From: Antrihabitans stalagmiti
GTDB lineage: Bacteria; Actinomycetota; Actinomycetes; Mycobacteriales; Mycobacteriaceae
Assembly: GCF_016482825.1 (NCBI RefSeq)
Contig: NZ_JAEMNV010000006.1
Coordinates: 186,001 to 250,000 of the forward strand
Length of the DNA stretch: 64,000 bases
Direction: 5' to 3'
This document shows positions 27,999 through 36,103 of the stretch, one piece after another; position 1 is the first letter of the stretch; each line of letters opens with the position of its first letter. A program made the position numbers and the translations under genes. The notes beneath the pieces are model-generated. The model did not search any database. It saw only the letters and a list, made by a program, of their open reading frames with translations, and was not told the origin of the DNA.

Positions 27999-28140
27999 GT
28001 GGTCAAGATAAAGTAATGGGACTGGTGTGACAATGAAAAGCTGGGTGTTGAGGTCTATTCGAGACCGGGAGCGGTCCGTCAGTTGGTGCGGCGCATGTAT
28101 TCGGAGTCTTCGAGCAGTCCTGTCCGCGTCACCTGATTAA

Positions 28141-28983
28141 TCAGTCGCTACTCGCCCGACCTTCGATCAGTCGCAATCGCGGCGCCCGAACTGCCCCGCG
28201 TTCGGTCAGCCACACGACCAAGCTCTGACCGGTCATCTCCAGCGTCTCGTAGGCGATGTCGACATTGCCTCGGTGCGGGTGTGCGACGCGCAACGTTCCC
28301 GCCGGCTTCGCGTCGACGACATGTGCGTCCCAGCGCTTCATAAATTCGGGGAACTGTTTGAGCCTGCCGATGGTGTGGGCTACGTCGTCGTAATCCGGCC
28401 AACGTGTCATGGCCGAACGAAGACGCGACGTATATACGTCGGCCTCGTTGTCCCAGTCTCGCCATGCTTTTCGTGCGGCAGGGACGGCGAACGTGAAAAC
28501 GGCGATGTTGTTGTGCGCTTCGGAGTCGAAGAGCCCCAACGGTTCTGCGAATTCTTCCCACGCGGGATTCCAGCCGAGGAGGTTCAGCTGCCGACCGAGG
28601 ACGAACGCCGGAACCGGATTCATCGAGTCGAGCACAGCGGCGATCGGTGCCGACAGTTGTTCCTGCGCAGGGGGACTGGCCGAGCATTCGCTCTTCGGAT
28701 CGGCTTTGAGTGCGAGCCAACCGAAGTGGTTGCGGTCGGCCTCGTCGAGTTGCAAAGCCTTGCCCAACGCCATGAGTATGGCGGCCGACGGATTGGTGTC
28801 GCGCCCCTGTTCGAGCCGCGCGAGGTAGTCGACGCTCACTCCGGCGATGGCCGCTACCTCTTCGCGTCGCAGGCCGGGAGTGCGGCGTCGACCCGAATCC
28901 GGCAACCCGACATCGGCCGGCGTCAAACGCGCGCGCCGCGATATGAGGAACTGCCCGAACTCCGACTTTGCCACGTCATCCAT
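28141..28983 (-). CDS. XRE regulator with MmyB-like ligand-binding domain
   Basis: The product is 280 aa from the ATG at 28981-28983. The N-terminal HTH has the family hallmark 'RRRTPGLRREEVAAIAGVSVDYLARLEQGR' (landmarks TPGLRREEVA, SVDYLARLEQGR). From about residue 100 the MmyB-type domain follows (VPAFVLGRQLNLLGWNPAW, WDAHVV, GTLRVAHPHRGNVDIAYETL as separate blocks), which in MmyB-like proteins binds a fatty-acid-like ligand. It is divergent from yceI with a 103-bp shared promoter region, so yceI is its likely target. Confidence 0.88.
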   Translation of the reverse strand: MDDVAKSEFGQFLISRRARLTPADVGLPDSGRRRTPGLRREEVAAIAGVSVDYLARLEQGRDTNPSAAILMALGKALQLDEADRNHFGWLALKADPKSECSASPPAQEQLSAPIAAVLDSMNPVPAFVLGRQLNLLGWNPAWEEFAEPLGLFDSEAHNNIAVFTFAVPAARKAWRDWDNEADVYTSRLRSAMTRWPDYDDVAHTIGRLKQFPEFMKRWDAHVVDAKPAGTLRVAHPHRGNVDIAYETLEMTGQSLVVWLTERGAVRAPRLRLIEGRASSD

Positions 28984-29086
28984 GGTGCCTCGAGCAGACA
29001 CAACGCGGGAACCCTTATCCTCGCCCTGTCAGTGCCAGGATCACCACGGTCTGGTTGACCTGGCCAAACGCTTGCAGGCTTGGAGC

Positions 29087-29620
29087 ATGACAACTTCCAC
29101 AGACACCGTATTGGCCACCGGATCCTGGGCGCTCGACGCAGCCCACTCCTCGATCGGCTTCACCGTCCGCCACCTCGGCATCGCCAAAGTGCGCGGCAGC
29201 TTCACCAACTTCGAGACGAAGTTCGTCGTCGGCGAGGACGGCAAAGCTGACATCGAAGCCGTCGTCTACCTCGACTCGTTCAACACCGGCAACGCCGACC
29301 GCGACGCTCATGTCCGTCAGGCAGACTTCCTCGACGTCGCCAATCGCCCGACCATGACGTTCCGTGCAACCGAGCCCGTACTCGTCGGCGAGACGTTCAG
29401 CGTGACCGGCGACGTCACCATCGGCTCGGTCACCAAGCCGCTCACTCTTGACGTCGAATGGGGCGGGGTGCAGGAATTTATGGAGGGTGCGCGGCACGCA
29501 GGATTCTCCGCGGTCGGGAAGTTCAAGCGCAGTGACTTCGGCGTCGGACCGCAGATCCCCGGAATGCTCAGCGACGTAGTGCAAGTCGAGCTCGAGATCG
29601 AGCTCGTCGAACCGAAGTAG
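29087..29620 (+). CDS. YceI family lipid-binding protein
   Basis: The product is 177 aa. It has the standard YceI pattern: 'GSWALDAAHSSIGFTVRHLGIAKVRGSF' (landmarks WALDAAHSSIGFTVRH), 'DAHVRQADFLDVANRPTMTF' and 'GPQIPGMLSDVVQVELEIEL'. YceI proteins are lipocalin-like barrels that bind polyisoprenoids. This copy lacks a signal peptide, as is usual in actinobacteria. A bidirectional terminator follows. Confidence 0.92.
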   Translation: MTTSTDTVLATGSWALDAAHSSIGFTVRHLGIAKVRGSFTNFETKFVVGEDGKADIEAVVYLDSFNTGNADRDAHVRQADFLDVANRPTMTFRATEPVLVGETFSVTGDVTIGSVTKPLTLDVEWGGVQEFMEGARHAGFSAVGKFKRSDFGVGPQIPGMLSDVVQVELEIELVEPK

Positions 29621-29631
29621 CACGCAGTGAA

Positions 29632-29659
29632 CCACCCCCGGAGGGCAGTCCGGGGGTGG
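29632..29659. terminator. Bidirectional terminator between yceI and the binding-protein gene
   Basis: CCACCCCCGGA (29632-29642) pairs perfectly with TCCGGGGGTGG (29649-29659) around a 6-base loop. It lies between two convergent stop codons (29620 and 29679) and can serve both. There is no U-tract, as is common in high-GC actinobacteria. Confidence 0.75.
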
Positions 29660-29678
29660 CTCGGGCAGGTAAAGCAGA

Positions 29679-30578
29679 TCAACTTGCGAGTGCGTGCTCC
29701 CTTCTGTCGATTCGAATGGTCATGTTGGGCAGCGGATTCGGTGGCAGCAATTTGATGCCGGGGAATCCTTTGAGGGGCTGCACATCCGGGCGGACGGGTA
29801 GGTAGTGCTGCTCGGCTGCGATCTGCTGGCCTTCTTGGCTGAGCAGGAAGTTGACGAACAACTTGGCGGCGTCGGCAACGCGGGTGGTGGCGATGATGGC
29901 GACCGGCTGTGTGACGAACGGCGAACCTTCCGACGGGTAGCTGATTCCGATCGGCGCACCCTTGGCAACGAGCTCCCGAGCGACGTGGTCGGTCACGATG
30001 CCGACCTCGCACAGTCCCGCTCCGACAAGTTCCCCGACCCACGAGTTGCTGTATGCGACGCGAGGCTGGTTGGCGGACAGTGCTTCCAGCCAGGGCCGGC
30101 CGAGCCGCGGGGTGGTGCGCCAGATCGTCGTGTTGTGCGCCGACGCGGCGGAGATCCGTGGGCTGGCGATCGCGATGCGGTTGAAGAATCTGGTCTCTGC
30201 CAATGCTTTCCACGACCGCGGAGCCAAGACGCCCGCATTTGTGTTGTAGCAGATGACCGTTGGGATGATCCGCGTCGCAACGTAGTAGCCGTCGGGATCG
30301 ACGAGGTCGCGGTGTAGCAGTCGAGCATCGGCGGGTCGGTACTTCAGTAGTCGTCCCTGTTGCTTGTAGCGCTCGAAGGTGGGGGCGTCGGCGGCGAGAA
30401 GTACGTCGGCTTTTATCTGGCCGGCGAGTGCCTCCGCTTCGATCTTGGACTTGAGTTCACCTGTCGGAGCGCGGAATAGCTGGACCTTGATCCCCGGGTT
30501 GTGCTTTGTGAATGCTTCGATGGTGCGGTCGATCTTGTGGGGCGGCTCGGACGTGTAGAGGGTGATCGTGGTGGTCAT
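29679..30578 (-). CDS. Extracellular-solute-binding-protein fold, no signal peptide
   Basis: The product is 299 aa with an AGGA ribosome-binding site. The fold is that of ferric/spermidine-type binding proteins: it starts directly at strand 1 (MTTTITLYTSEPP), then 'ADVLLAADAPTFERYKQQGRL' (landmarks ADVLLAAD, YKQQGRL), 'VICYNTNAG' and 'LFVNFLLSQEGQQIAAE'. Such proteins normally carry a signal peptide. Here an in-frame TAG stands four codons before the ATG, so no leader can be present. No ABC permease or ATPase gene is adjacent. It follows the exported-protein gene by 36 bp. It may be a cytoplasmic ligand-binding protein or use another export route. Confidence 0.8.
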   Translation of the reverse strand: MTTTITLYTSEPPHKIDRTIEAFTKHNPGIKVQLFRAPTGELKSKIEAEALAGQIKADVLLAADAPTFERYKQQGRLLKYRPADARLLHRDLVDPDGYYVATRIIPTVICYNTNAGVLAPRSWKALAETRFFNRIAIASPRISAASAHNTTIWRTTPRLGRPWLEALSANQPRVAYSNSWVGELVGAGLCEVGIVTDHVARELVAKGAPIGISYPSEGSPFVTQPVAIIATTRVADAAKLFVNFLLSQEGQQIAAEQHYLPVRPDVQPLKGFPGIKLLPPNPLPNMTIRIDRREHALAS

Positions 30579-30614
30579 GGCCAGTTCCTAGGTGGTGGTT
30601 GTTTGGGGGAAGGG

Positions 30615-31151
30615 TCAGTTCATGACGATGCTGTAGCCGGCGTTCATGGTCGGGAATCCGGTGTCGACGGTGGAGTAGACGCTGTAGAAGTGGCCGTCCC
30701 TGCCGGTCATCCGCGTTCCGCTGGTGTTCGTGTCGTTGCTGTAGTTGTTGGCGGTGAAGACGGCCTGTGCGTCGCCGGGCAGCGAGTAGGTGACGTCGAC
30801 GCCGATGCCGCGCGGATCGTTGTTCGTCGCGGTGACGATCTCGGAGGCTCCGGGAGCGAGGACTGCGTTGGGTCCGTGGATCCACTCGCCGTACGGGTTG
30901 TCGGAGCCCTGCAGGATCATGTCCTGGCCGGTGGTGTTGTGGATCGTCATGGCGATCGTCGGGCCCGTGCTCGGCATCGTGCCGGCGCTGGCGATTCCGG
31001 TTGCGCCGAAGGCGATTCCAAGGGCAGCGAGACCGGCGAGCGGGACAGCGGCGAAGCGGGTGAAGCGGCGGCGGGTTGTGGTGGTGGTCTGTGTGTCGGT
31101 CGTGGTGGTGGTCTCGGTGCCGGTGGTCTGGGTGTCCGTGGTGTTCGTCAT
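30615..31151 (-). CDS. Exported beta-sandwich-like protein with Thr-rich leader
   Basis: The product is 178 aa from the ATG at 31149-31151. The first ~26 residues are almost all Thr, with Asp, Gln and Glu (MTNTTDTQTTGTETT...). Then come 'TRRRFTRFA' and a hydrophobic stretch (AAVPLAGLAALGIAFGATG) ending in IASAG, which looks like a Tat-type or long Sec signal peptide. The mature part (about 120 aa) is beta-rich: 'IAMTIHNTTGQDMILQ', 'GEWIHGPNAVLAPGASEIV', 'GIGVDVTYSLPG', 'FTANNYSND'. It faintly recalls aegerolysin-like sandwiches. I do not recognise the family. The downstream gene is the signal-less binding protein. Confidence 0.65.
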   Translation of the reverse strand: MTNTTDTQTTGTETTTTTDTQTTTTTRRRFTRFAAVPLAGLAALGIAFGATGIASAGTMPSTGPTIAMTIHNTTGQDMILQGSDNPYGEWIHGPNAVLAPGASEIVTATNNDPRGIGVDVTYSLPGDAQAVFTANNYSNDTNTSGTRMTGRDGHFYSVYSTVDTGFPTMNAGYSIVMN

Positions 31152-31279
31152 GGCGTAAGTTCCTGTCTCAGTTGCGCTTTGGGCTTTCTCTTCCGGTGTT
31201 TTCCGGTGTGCAATAACTATCTCTCGCAACGAGATGGATGTATGTCCGCCTACTAGGCCTACCGAGGGTTGAACTTCGT

Positions 31280-31297
31280 GTCCCCCGATCGGGGGAC
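31280..31297. promoter_or_regulatory. Perfect 18-bp palindrome
   Basis: GTCCCCCGATCGGGGGAC is fully self-complementary. It lies downstream of the alarmone synthetase stop (31386) and about 130 bp upstream of the exported-protein start (31151), all on the minus strand. It could be the operator of the exported-protein operon or part of a terminator. With no loop, an operator is slightly favoured. Confidence 0.45.
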
Positions 31298-31301
31298 AAA
31301 C

Positions 31302-31372
31302 GTCAGCGTGCGCCGATTCGGGTCGGTGTGCACCTTGCTGGATGCACGCTGACCAGAATCGACGCACGCTGA
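31302..31372. repeat. Triplicated GCACGCTGA element
   Basis: GTCAGCGTGC (31302-31311) is the exact complement of GCACGCTGAC (31344-31353), and GCACGCTGA recurs at 31364-31372. The inverted pair can form a stem with a 32-base loop just after the alarmone synthetase gene, so it may be its terminator. Alternatively, the three copies are binding sites. Confidence 0.4.
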
Positions 31373-31385
31373 TGTGCAGGTTTGG

Positions 31386-32120
31386 CTAGGACGTCTCGCG
31401 ATAGCGCTGAGCGAGTGATTCGAGCAGCTCGATCGGCAACGGCAGCAGCGGAGGCGCATCCAATTGCGACTCGACCTTTGCCTGCGTGATCTCCTCGTGC
31501 AAGCGCTCCATTTTGACGTCGAGACGGTTGGCGACCTCGGCCGCTTCGGTGAGCTCGTCCGTCAGGCCGGCCGGGACTTCGCCGCCGTACTTGTAATAGA
31601 TCTTGTGCTCGAGGCTGGCCCAGAAGTCCATCGCGATGGTGCGGATCTGCAGCTCGATCGGCACCTGCTCGACGCGGTCACTCATGAACACTGGCAGTTC
31701 GAGCAGGATGTGCAGGCTCTTGTAGCCGTTCGGCTTCGGGTTCGCGATGTAGTCGCGGATCTCGGTCACGGTGACATCGGACTGATTGGTCAGCATGTCG
31801 GCGATCCGGTAGGTGTCCTTGATGAAGCTGCAGGTGATGCGGACGCCGGCGATGTCGACGATGTTCTTGCGAATGTCGTCGAGCGTGATCGGGCTGTCCT
31901 TGCGCTGCGCCTTCTGGAGCAAACTCTGCGGTGACTTCAGCCGCGACGTGACGTGCTCGATCGGGCTGTAGTGATGGATGTGGGTGAACTCGTCCTTGAG
32001 GATGTTGATCTTGGTCATCAGCTCGGCTATCCCGAACTGGTATGACATCATGAAGCGAGTGAACTCGGCCCGGAACCGCATCACATCCTCGGCAGTCACG
32101 CCTTCGAATGGTTCGCTCAC
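31386..32120 (-). CDS. Small alarmone (ppGpp) synthetase, RelA/SpoT domain
   Basis: The product is 244 aa and starts at a GTG (32118-32120). It has only the RelA/SpoT synthetase domain, as in RelQ/YjbM: 'IVDIAGVRITCSFIKDTYRIAD' (landmarks IAGVRITCSF), 'PNGYKSLHILLELP' (substrate-binding Tyr), 'PIELQIRTIAMDFWASLEHK' (landmarks ELQIRT, DFWASLEHK). There is no HD hydrolase and no TGS/ACT regulatory domain. These enzymes transfer pyrophosphate from ATP to GDP or GTP during stress. It should be cytoplasmic and is monocistronic in appearance. Confidence 0.92.
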   Translation of the reverse strand: MSEPFEGVTAEDVMRFRAEFTRFMMSYQFGIAELMTKINILKDEFTHIHHYSPIEHVTSRLKSPQSLLQKAQRKDSPITLDDIRKNIVDIAGVRITCSFIKDTYRIADMLTNQSDVTVTEIRDYIANPKPNGYKSLHILLELPVFMSDRVEQVPIELQIRTIAMDFWASLEHKIYYKYGGEVPAGLTDELTEAAEVANRLDVKMERLHEEITQAKVESQLDAPPLLPLPIELLESLAQRYRETS

Positions 32121-32198
32121 ACCGTCGTTCCCCCTCAGTTGTCCGCTTTGACGGCTTCCATTCTGCCAGCGGGACCTGAGACGGGACTGAGGGAAGCC

Positions 32199-32582
32199 TT
32201 AGCGGGTGGGATCCACCGACGACAAGTGGCTGGTGAGGAGGTCTTCTTCGACCTGGATCTTCGCAGCCGCCGTCGTGACGGTTTGTTGGATCATGGTGAC
32301 AATTTCGATGTGATCGCGAAGTCGATCAACAAGTGCGTCACGGCCGCCGACAGCCTTATTGTTGAACTTCGCAGCGAGTTGCTGGCCGGATTCGATTTCC
32401 CCCAGCCCAGAAACCTTCAAGGCACCGCGGGCGGTCAGCATGAGATTGCGGTATCCGCGAATAAGTTCGTCGCACGCTGCTGCGACTTCTTGCGCGACAT
32501 TGTCTTCGATTCTGAGTTCGCCCGCACTTGCGGCTTGTTTAAGGTGCTGCCATACGTACATGGCATCGTTAGATTCCGTCAT
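32199..32582 (-). CDS. Small helical protein downstream of a DUF3558 lipoprotein
   Basis: The product is 127 aa, largely alpha-helical (WQHLKQAASAGELRIED..., DHIEIVTMIQQTVTTAAAKIQ). It has no signal peptide and no WxG motif. It follows the lipoprotein gene by 31 bp and is probably co-transcribed. This pairing of a DUF3558 lipoprotein with a short helical protein recurs in Nocardia-type genomes, where the helical partner resembles secreted ESX-associated proteins. Secretion here is only a guess. Confidence 0.65.
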   Translation of the reverse strand: MTESNDAMYVWQHLKQAASAGELRIEDNVAQEVAAACDELIRGYRNLMLTARGALKVSGLGEIESGQQLAAKFNNKAVGGRDALVDRLRDHIEIVTMIQQTVTTAAAKIQVEEDLLTSHLSSVDPTR

Positions 32583-32613
32583 GCGATTCTCCTTGACCTA
32601 CGAGCTGCGCTCG

Positions 32614-33132
32614 TCACTCGGGGAAGTTGGCGTCCAACACGAGCGTTTTGGCGCGTGTAGTGACGCACGGTTCTTCGGGCCTTGGTAGCAAGTACTTCGT
32701 GTCGATGTTGACCATCAATAGGCCTTCGCTCGTCTCAAACGCGAAGTTGCAAGTCTCAGTCTCACTGCCCTTGTCGACGGCGAGAACTCCGCGGCGGCTA
32801 CCAATCGTCGTATCCTCGAACTGCGTCAGCGCTGAGTTTTCACGCATCTCTGCGAGAGTGTGTGTAGTCGCGAAGATTCGTAGGTAGTACCACTCGGCTG
32901 GTGCTTCCCAGGCGCACACCTCCCATCCATCGAAGGTTGCTCCTGCGATACCCGACTCTTCCGTCCCCGGATCCACCCCCGCAGCGCGGAGTGCGTCGTC
33001 AGGGATATCGCATGGATTGAACAACGCGGCCGGCGCAGTCGAAGTCGCCATAACCGCCGCCCCCTGCGTCGTTGTCGAACATCCCGCAACCAGGAGTGCA
33101 GCGCCGCACATAGTCAACGCGCGCAATCGCAT
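32614..33132 (-). CDS. DUF3558 family lipoprotein
   Basis: The product is 172 aa. A short signal peptide ends in the lipobox LLVAGC (Cys18), so the mature protein is anchored outside the membrane by lipid. The DUF3558 start 'FNPCDIPDDALRAAGVDPG' is clear, and two further cysteines (VCAWE, TCNFAF) probably form disulphides. It is divergent from the helicase-associated gene with a 90-bp gap. The function of the family is unknown. Confidence 0.88.
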   Translation of the reverse strand: MRLRALTMCGAALLVAGCSTTTQGAAVMATSTAPAALFNPCDIPDDALRAAGVDPGTEESGIAGATFDGWEVCAWEAPAEWYYLRIFATTHTLAEMRENSALTQFEDTTIGSRRGVLAVDKGSETETCNFAFETSEGLLMVNIDTKYLLPRPEEPCVTTRAKTLVLDANFPE

Positions 33133-33222
33133 GAGGCTCCAATCTGCAGACGGGTGTCTTTATCTTGGACGCTAGTCGGCTGCGATCGGTTCCATCCAAT
33201 CTGTTCTGCGTAGGGTCGACCC

Positions 33223-35589
33223 ATGCCCGCGGCCACCGTCGAGTCGATGCTCGCCTATCTGACGACGCTCGATGCGGACCAGCTGCAGACGATCCTCGAG
33301 AACCGCCGCGACGCCCTGCGTATGCCGTGGCCCTCGCACATGTCCGCGCTCGCCGAGCGACTTTTCAACCACGGCTCCGTCATCGACGCCTACAACCGCA
33401 TCGCGCTACCGCACGTCGAAGTACTTGGCGTGATCACGCTGGCGGACCGGCTCAAACGCAAGGTGACGGCCGAGAACGTCGCCGCTCTACTAGATGGTGA
33501 ACCAGAGGCAGTCCAACGCTCGATCGACCATCTCCACGAGCATCTTCTTGTCTGGCCGACGCCCGACGGCGAACTTGTAACGCCACGCACCTTCCCAGTC
33601 GTTGGAACCAGACTCGGCGTACCCGTCCGCACGATGTTGGGGCAGGCAACGCTGGCGACCTTGCGCAGCGTCGCAACGAAACTGCAACTGCGCGGCGACG
33701 GACCCCTACATGAGGTCATGGCCCGCATCGGTGACCTGCTCCGCGACGCGGAAGCTGTTCGCCGACTTGTCGATACGGCACCCGAGGACGACCGACTACT
33801 GATCCTCGACTGCGCCACCAACGGCACTCCCGTCGTCTACTCGCGGACCCTCACCGGCTCGTACGGAACCACCGACAACCCGAAGCCGGGCGAATGGGCC
33901 GTCGCACGCGGACTCCTGTGGGCCGACTACGACGGCTTCGCCACCATGCCCGTCGAGGTCGCACTCGCTTTGCGCGGCGAGCAGCGACTGCCGTTCCACC
34001 CAGATCCGCCGACTTTCGAGCCGTACCCGGTCGAAACGTCACATCTCGACGCAGAAGCCGCGACCAACTTGCTTCGTCTCCTCGAATTGATTCAGATCTT
34101 GCTCAATTCGGCTACGGCGGAGAAGATTCCGCTGATCAAGTCGGGTGCGGTCGGCACTCGGACGATCCGCGCACTCGCCAAAGACAACGATGCGCACATC
34201 GATCAGGTGACCCTCGCCTTGGAACTCGCTGTTGCACTGGGCGTTCTGGTCGCGACCGAGCCTCCGCCGCCGCCGAAGCGGAGGACCAAGAAGTCGCAAC
34301 TGCTGCAGGACGATCAGGGGTTGGTCCCCGGCTCCGGTGCGGCGTCGTGGTTGCAGGCGACAGCCCAGGAACGAGCCGCACTGGTCCTGGCGCAGTGGTT
34401 TGTTTCGCAGTACGCAATGCTGTCGGACCCCAAGGTCGGCGGCGACATCGGTCAGGGCGACGCCTATATTCAGTTGCGCGACAATCTTTTCAGCACGCTG
34501 GAGGATCTCGAGCCCGGCCACGGCGCTGATTCGATCAACGATGTTTTTCCGCTGCTGTTCTGGCTATCGCCGACCCTGCCCGATGATGGCGTCGAGTACG
34601 TACTCACTGCGATTGCTCGCGAGGCCGAGCTACTCGGTGTCATCGCGCTCGGTGCCCTGACCTCGTTGGGTCGAGCGTTGCTGAAGGGTGACGTCGGCCC
34701 GACGGTCGCTGCGCTGTTCTCGGGCGCGCACTCCTCTGCGGTGATCGGCGCCGACCTCACGGCTGTTGTTTTCGGGCCACCGGCAAGTGACCTGTCACGT
34801 TTCCTGGACAGTGTCGCGAACCGCGAATCTCAAGGCGGAGCGACGATGTGGCGGTTCACGCCCGACAGCATTCGGTCCGCGTTCGACGCAGGTGCAACGA
34901 GCCGCGAATTGCTGGACGGACTTACCGCGATCGCAGAGTCGGGCATCCCACAGGCGCTCGAGTACATGATCACCGATGTTGCACGGACGCACGGCAGTAT
35001 GCGCGTCGTCGAACTCGGATCCGCTGTGATCGCCGACGACCCCACGCTCTTGCTGGAACTCGTTGGTAATAGCAAGCTTTCGAAGCTGGAGCTCACTCAG
35101 CTCGCGCCGACCGTCGTAGCGTCACGCGCCGATGCAGCGACGACATTGGCTCACCTTCGCGCTGCCGGTTATTCCCCGATCATGGACGACAAAGCCCGCA
35201 CCGTGCAGCTATCGAGCACCACCGAAGCAGCCGCGACGATCGACCCACTGCTGACCGACCTTCTGGTCATCCCGAACGCCGACCCCGCCCGCCACGCCGC
35301 GCACCTCGTCGCGACAACCGCGGAATCTCTTGGTGCGGAGGGACATCGGTTCGAGTACTACAACTCTCTGCGCGGTCGCGGCACCAACAGAGCGATCACA
35401 AACCTCGCGACCGGACACGTGGCGTGCATTGAAGTCGGCGATCAAGTGCACGTCGTTCACAGTGCCCGGTTGCACGACGGAGTGGTAACCGCCTGGAACG
35501 TCATTGCCGACAGATACGAAGACTTCCCGATCTCGCAAATCACTGTGTCCGAAATAGATTCGGGTGAAGACGAGTTCGACTTCGAATAG
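33223..35589 (+). CDS. Helicase-associated (XPB-partner-like) protein
   Basis: The product is 788 aa, started at the ATG at 33223, which lies 6 nt after TAGGGT (leaderless pattern). It resembles the large actinobacterial protein encoded next to the XPB helicase in mycobacteria (Rv0862c-like): an N-terminal helical part (MLAYLTTLDADQLQTILENR, split as MLAYLTTLDADQ and QTILENR), a middle of winged-helix repeats and a C-terminal 'helicase C-terminal' type block (SSTTEAAATIDPLLTDLLVIP, YYNSLRG). No Walker A or DExD/H motif exists, so it is not a helicase itself. No XPB gene is in the window. It is convergent with the cold-shock gene, 2 bp apart. Confidence 0.75.
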   Translation: MPAATVESMLAYLTTLDADQLQTILENRRDALRMPWPSHMSALAERLFNHGSVIDAYNRIALPHVEVLGVITLADRLKRKVTAENVAALLDGEPEAVQRSIDHLHEHLLVWPTPDGELVTPRTFPVVGTRLGVPVRTMLGQATLATLRSVATKLQLRGDGPLHEVMARIGDLLRDAEAVRRLVDTAPEDDRLLILDCATNGTPVVYSRTLTGSYGTTDNPKPGEWAVARGLLWADYDGFATMPVEVALALRGEQRLPFHPDPPTFEPYPVETSHLDAEAATNLLRLLELIQILLNSATAEKIPLIKSGAVGTRTIRALAKDNDAHIDQVTLALELAVALGVLVATEPPPPPKRRTKKSQLLQDDQGLVPGSGAASWLQATAQERAALVLAQWFVSQYAMLSDPKVGGDIGQGDAYIQLRDNLFSTLEDLEPGHGADSINDVFPLLFWLSPTLPDDGVEYVLTAIAREAELLGVIALGALTSLGRALLKGDVGPTVAALFSGAHSSAVIGADLTAVVFGPPASDLSRFLDSVANRESQGGATMWRFTPDSIRSAFDAGATSRELLDGLTAIAESGIPQALEYMITDVARTHGSMRVVELGSAVIADDPTLLLELVGNSKLSKLELTQLAPTVVASRADAATTLAHLRAAGYSPIMDDKARTVQLSSTTEAAATIDPLLTDLLVIPNADPARHAAHLVATTAESLGAEGHRFEYYNSLRGRGTNRAITNLATGHVACIEVGDQVHVVHSARLHDGVVTAWNVIADRYEDFPISQITVSEIDSGEDEFDFE

Positions 35590-35591
35590 GG

Positions 35592-36026
35592 CTAGGAGTC
35601 GATCCAGCCGTGTGCCTTGGCTTTTCGCGCCAGCGCCTGCCGGATCTGCATGATGTCGGCGCCGGTGACGGATGGCGCTGATTCCAGGATCGCTTCGGTG
35701 CATTCGCTGAGGAACTCGCCGATCGTCAGAACTTCGGACATATCGCCGTAGTCCTGATCGTCGAATGCACGAGTGGATGGTGCAGGTGCTTCCTTGGCGA
35801 CCTCGGCGGAACCTGACGACAAGCGAACTCCGGCGGCCTTCAGTCCTCGGTCGCCCTCTTCGATCGTGAATGTGACTCTCGCGCCGGCACCGACAAGGCG
35901 TTTGTCCACCAGCAGGTCGTTCACGTGGAGAAAGACGTCGTCACCGCCCGCGTCCGGGGCAATAAATCCGTATCCCCGAACCTCGTCGAACTTCACGACG
36001 CGACCCGATACTGCGCTGTCCACCAT
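35592..36026 (-). CDS. Cold-shock domain protein with C-terminal extension
   Basis: The product is 144 aa from the ATG at 36024-36026 (GAGGTGG upstream). The first 65 residues are a cold-shock domain: VVKFDEVRGYGFIAPD holds RNP1 (GYGFI) and DVFLHVNDL holds RNP2. After a linker (EVAKEAPAPSTRAF) an acidic helical domain of about 60 residues follows (VLTIGEFLSECTEAILESAPS, read as LTIGEFLSECTEAILE). CSD proteins of this extended type are common in mycolate actinomycetes and bind single-stranded nucleic acid. It is separate from the short CspA at 56.2 kb. Confidence 0.88.
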   Translation of the reverse strand: MVDSAVSGRVVKFDEVRGYGFIAPDAGGDDVFLHVNDLLVDKRLVGAGARVTFTIEEGDRGLKAAGVRLSSGSAEVAKEAPAPSTRAFDDQDYGDMSEVLTIGEFLSECTEAILESAPSVTGADIMQIRQALARKAKAHGWIDS

Positions 36027-36103
36027 TGTTTCCACCTCTGCCTGTTGCCACCGTCGCTCCCACGTGGAGCGTCAAACCATCGTCAACGGATAGTAGTAGA
36101 CGG

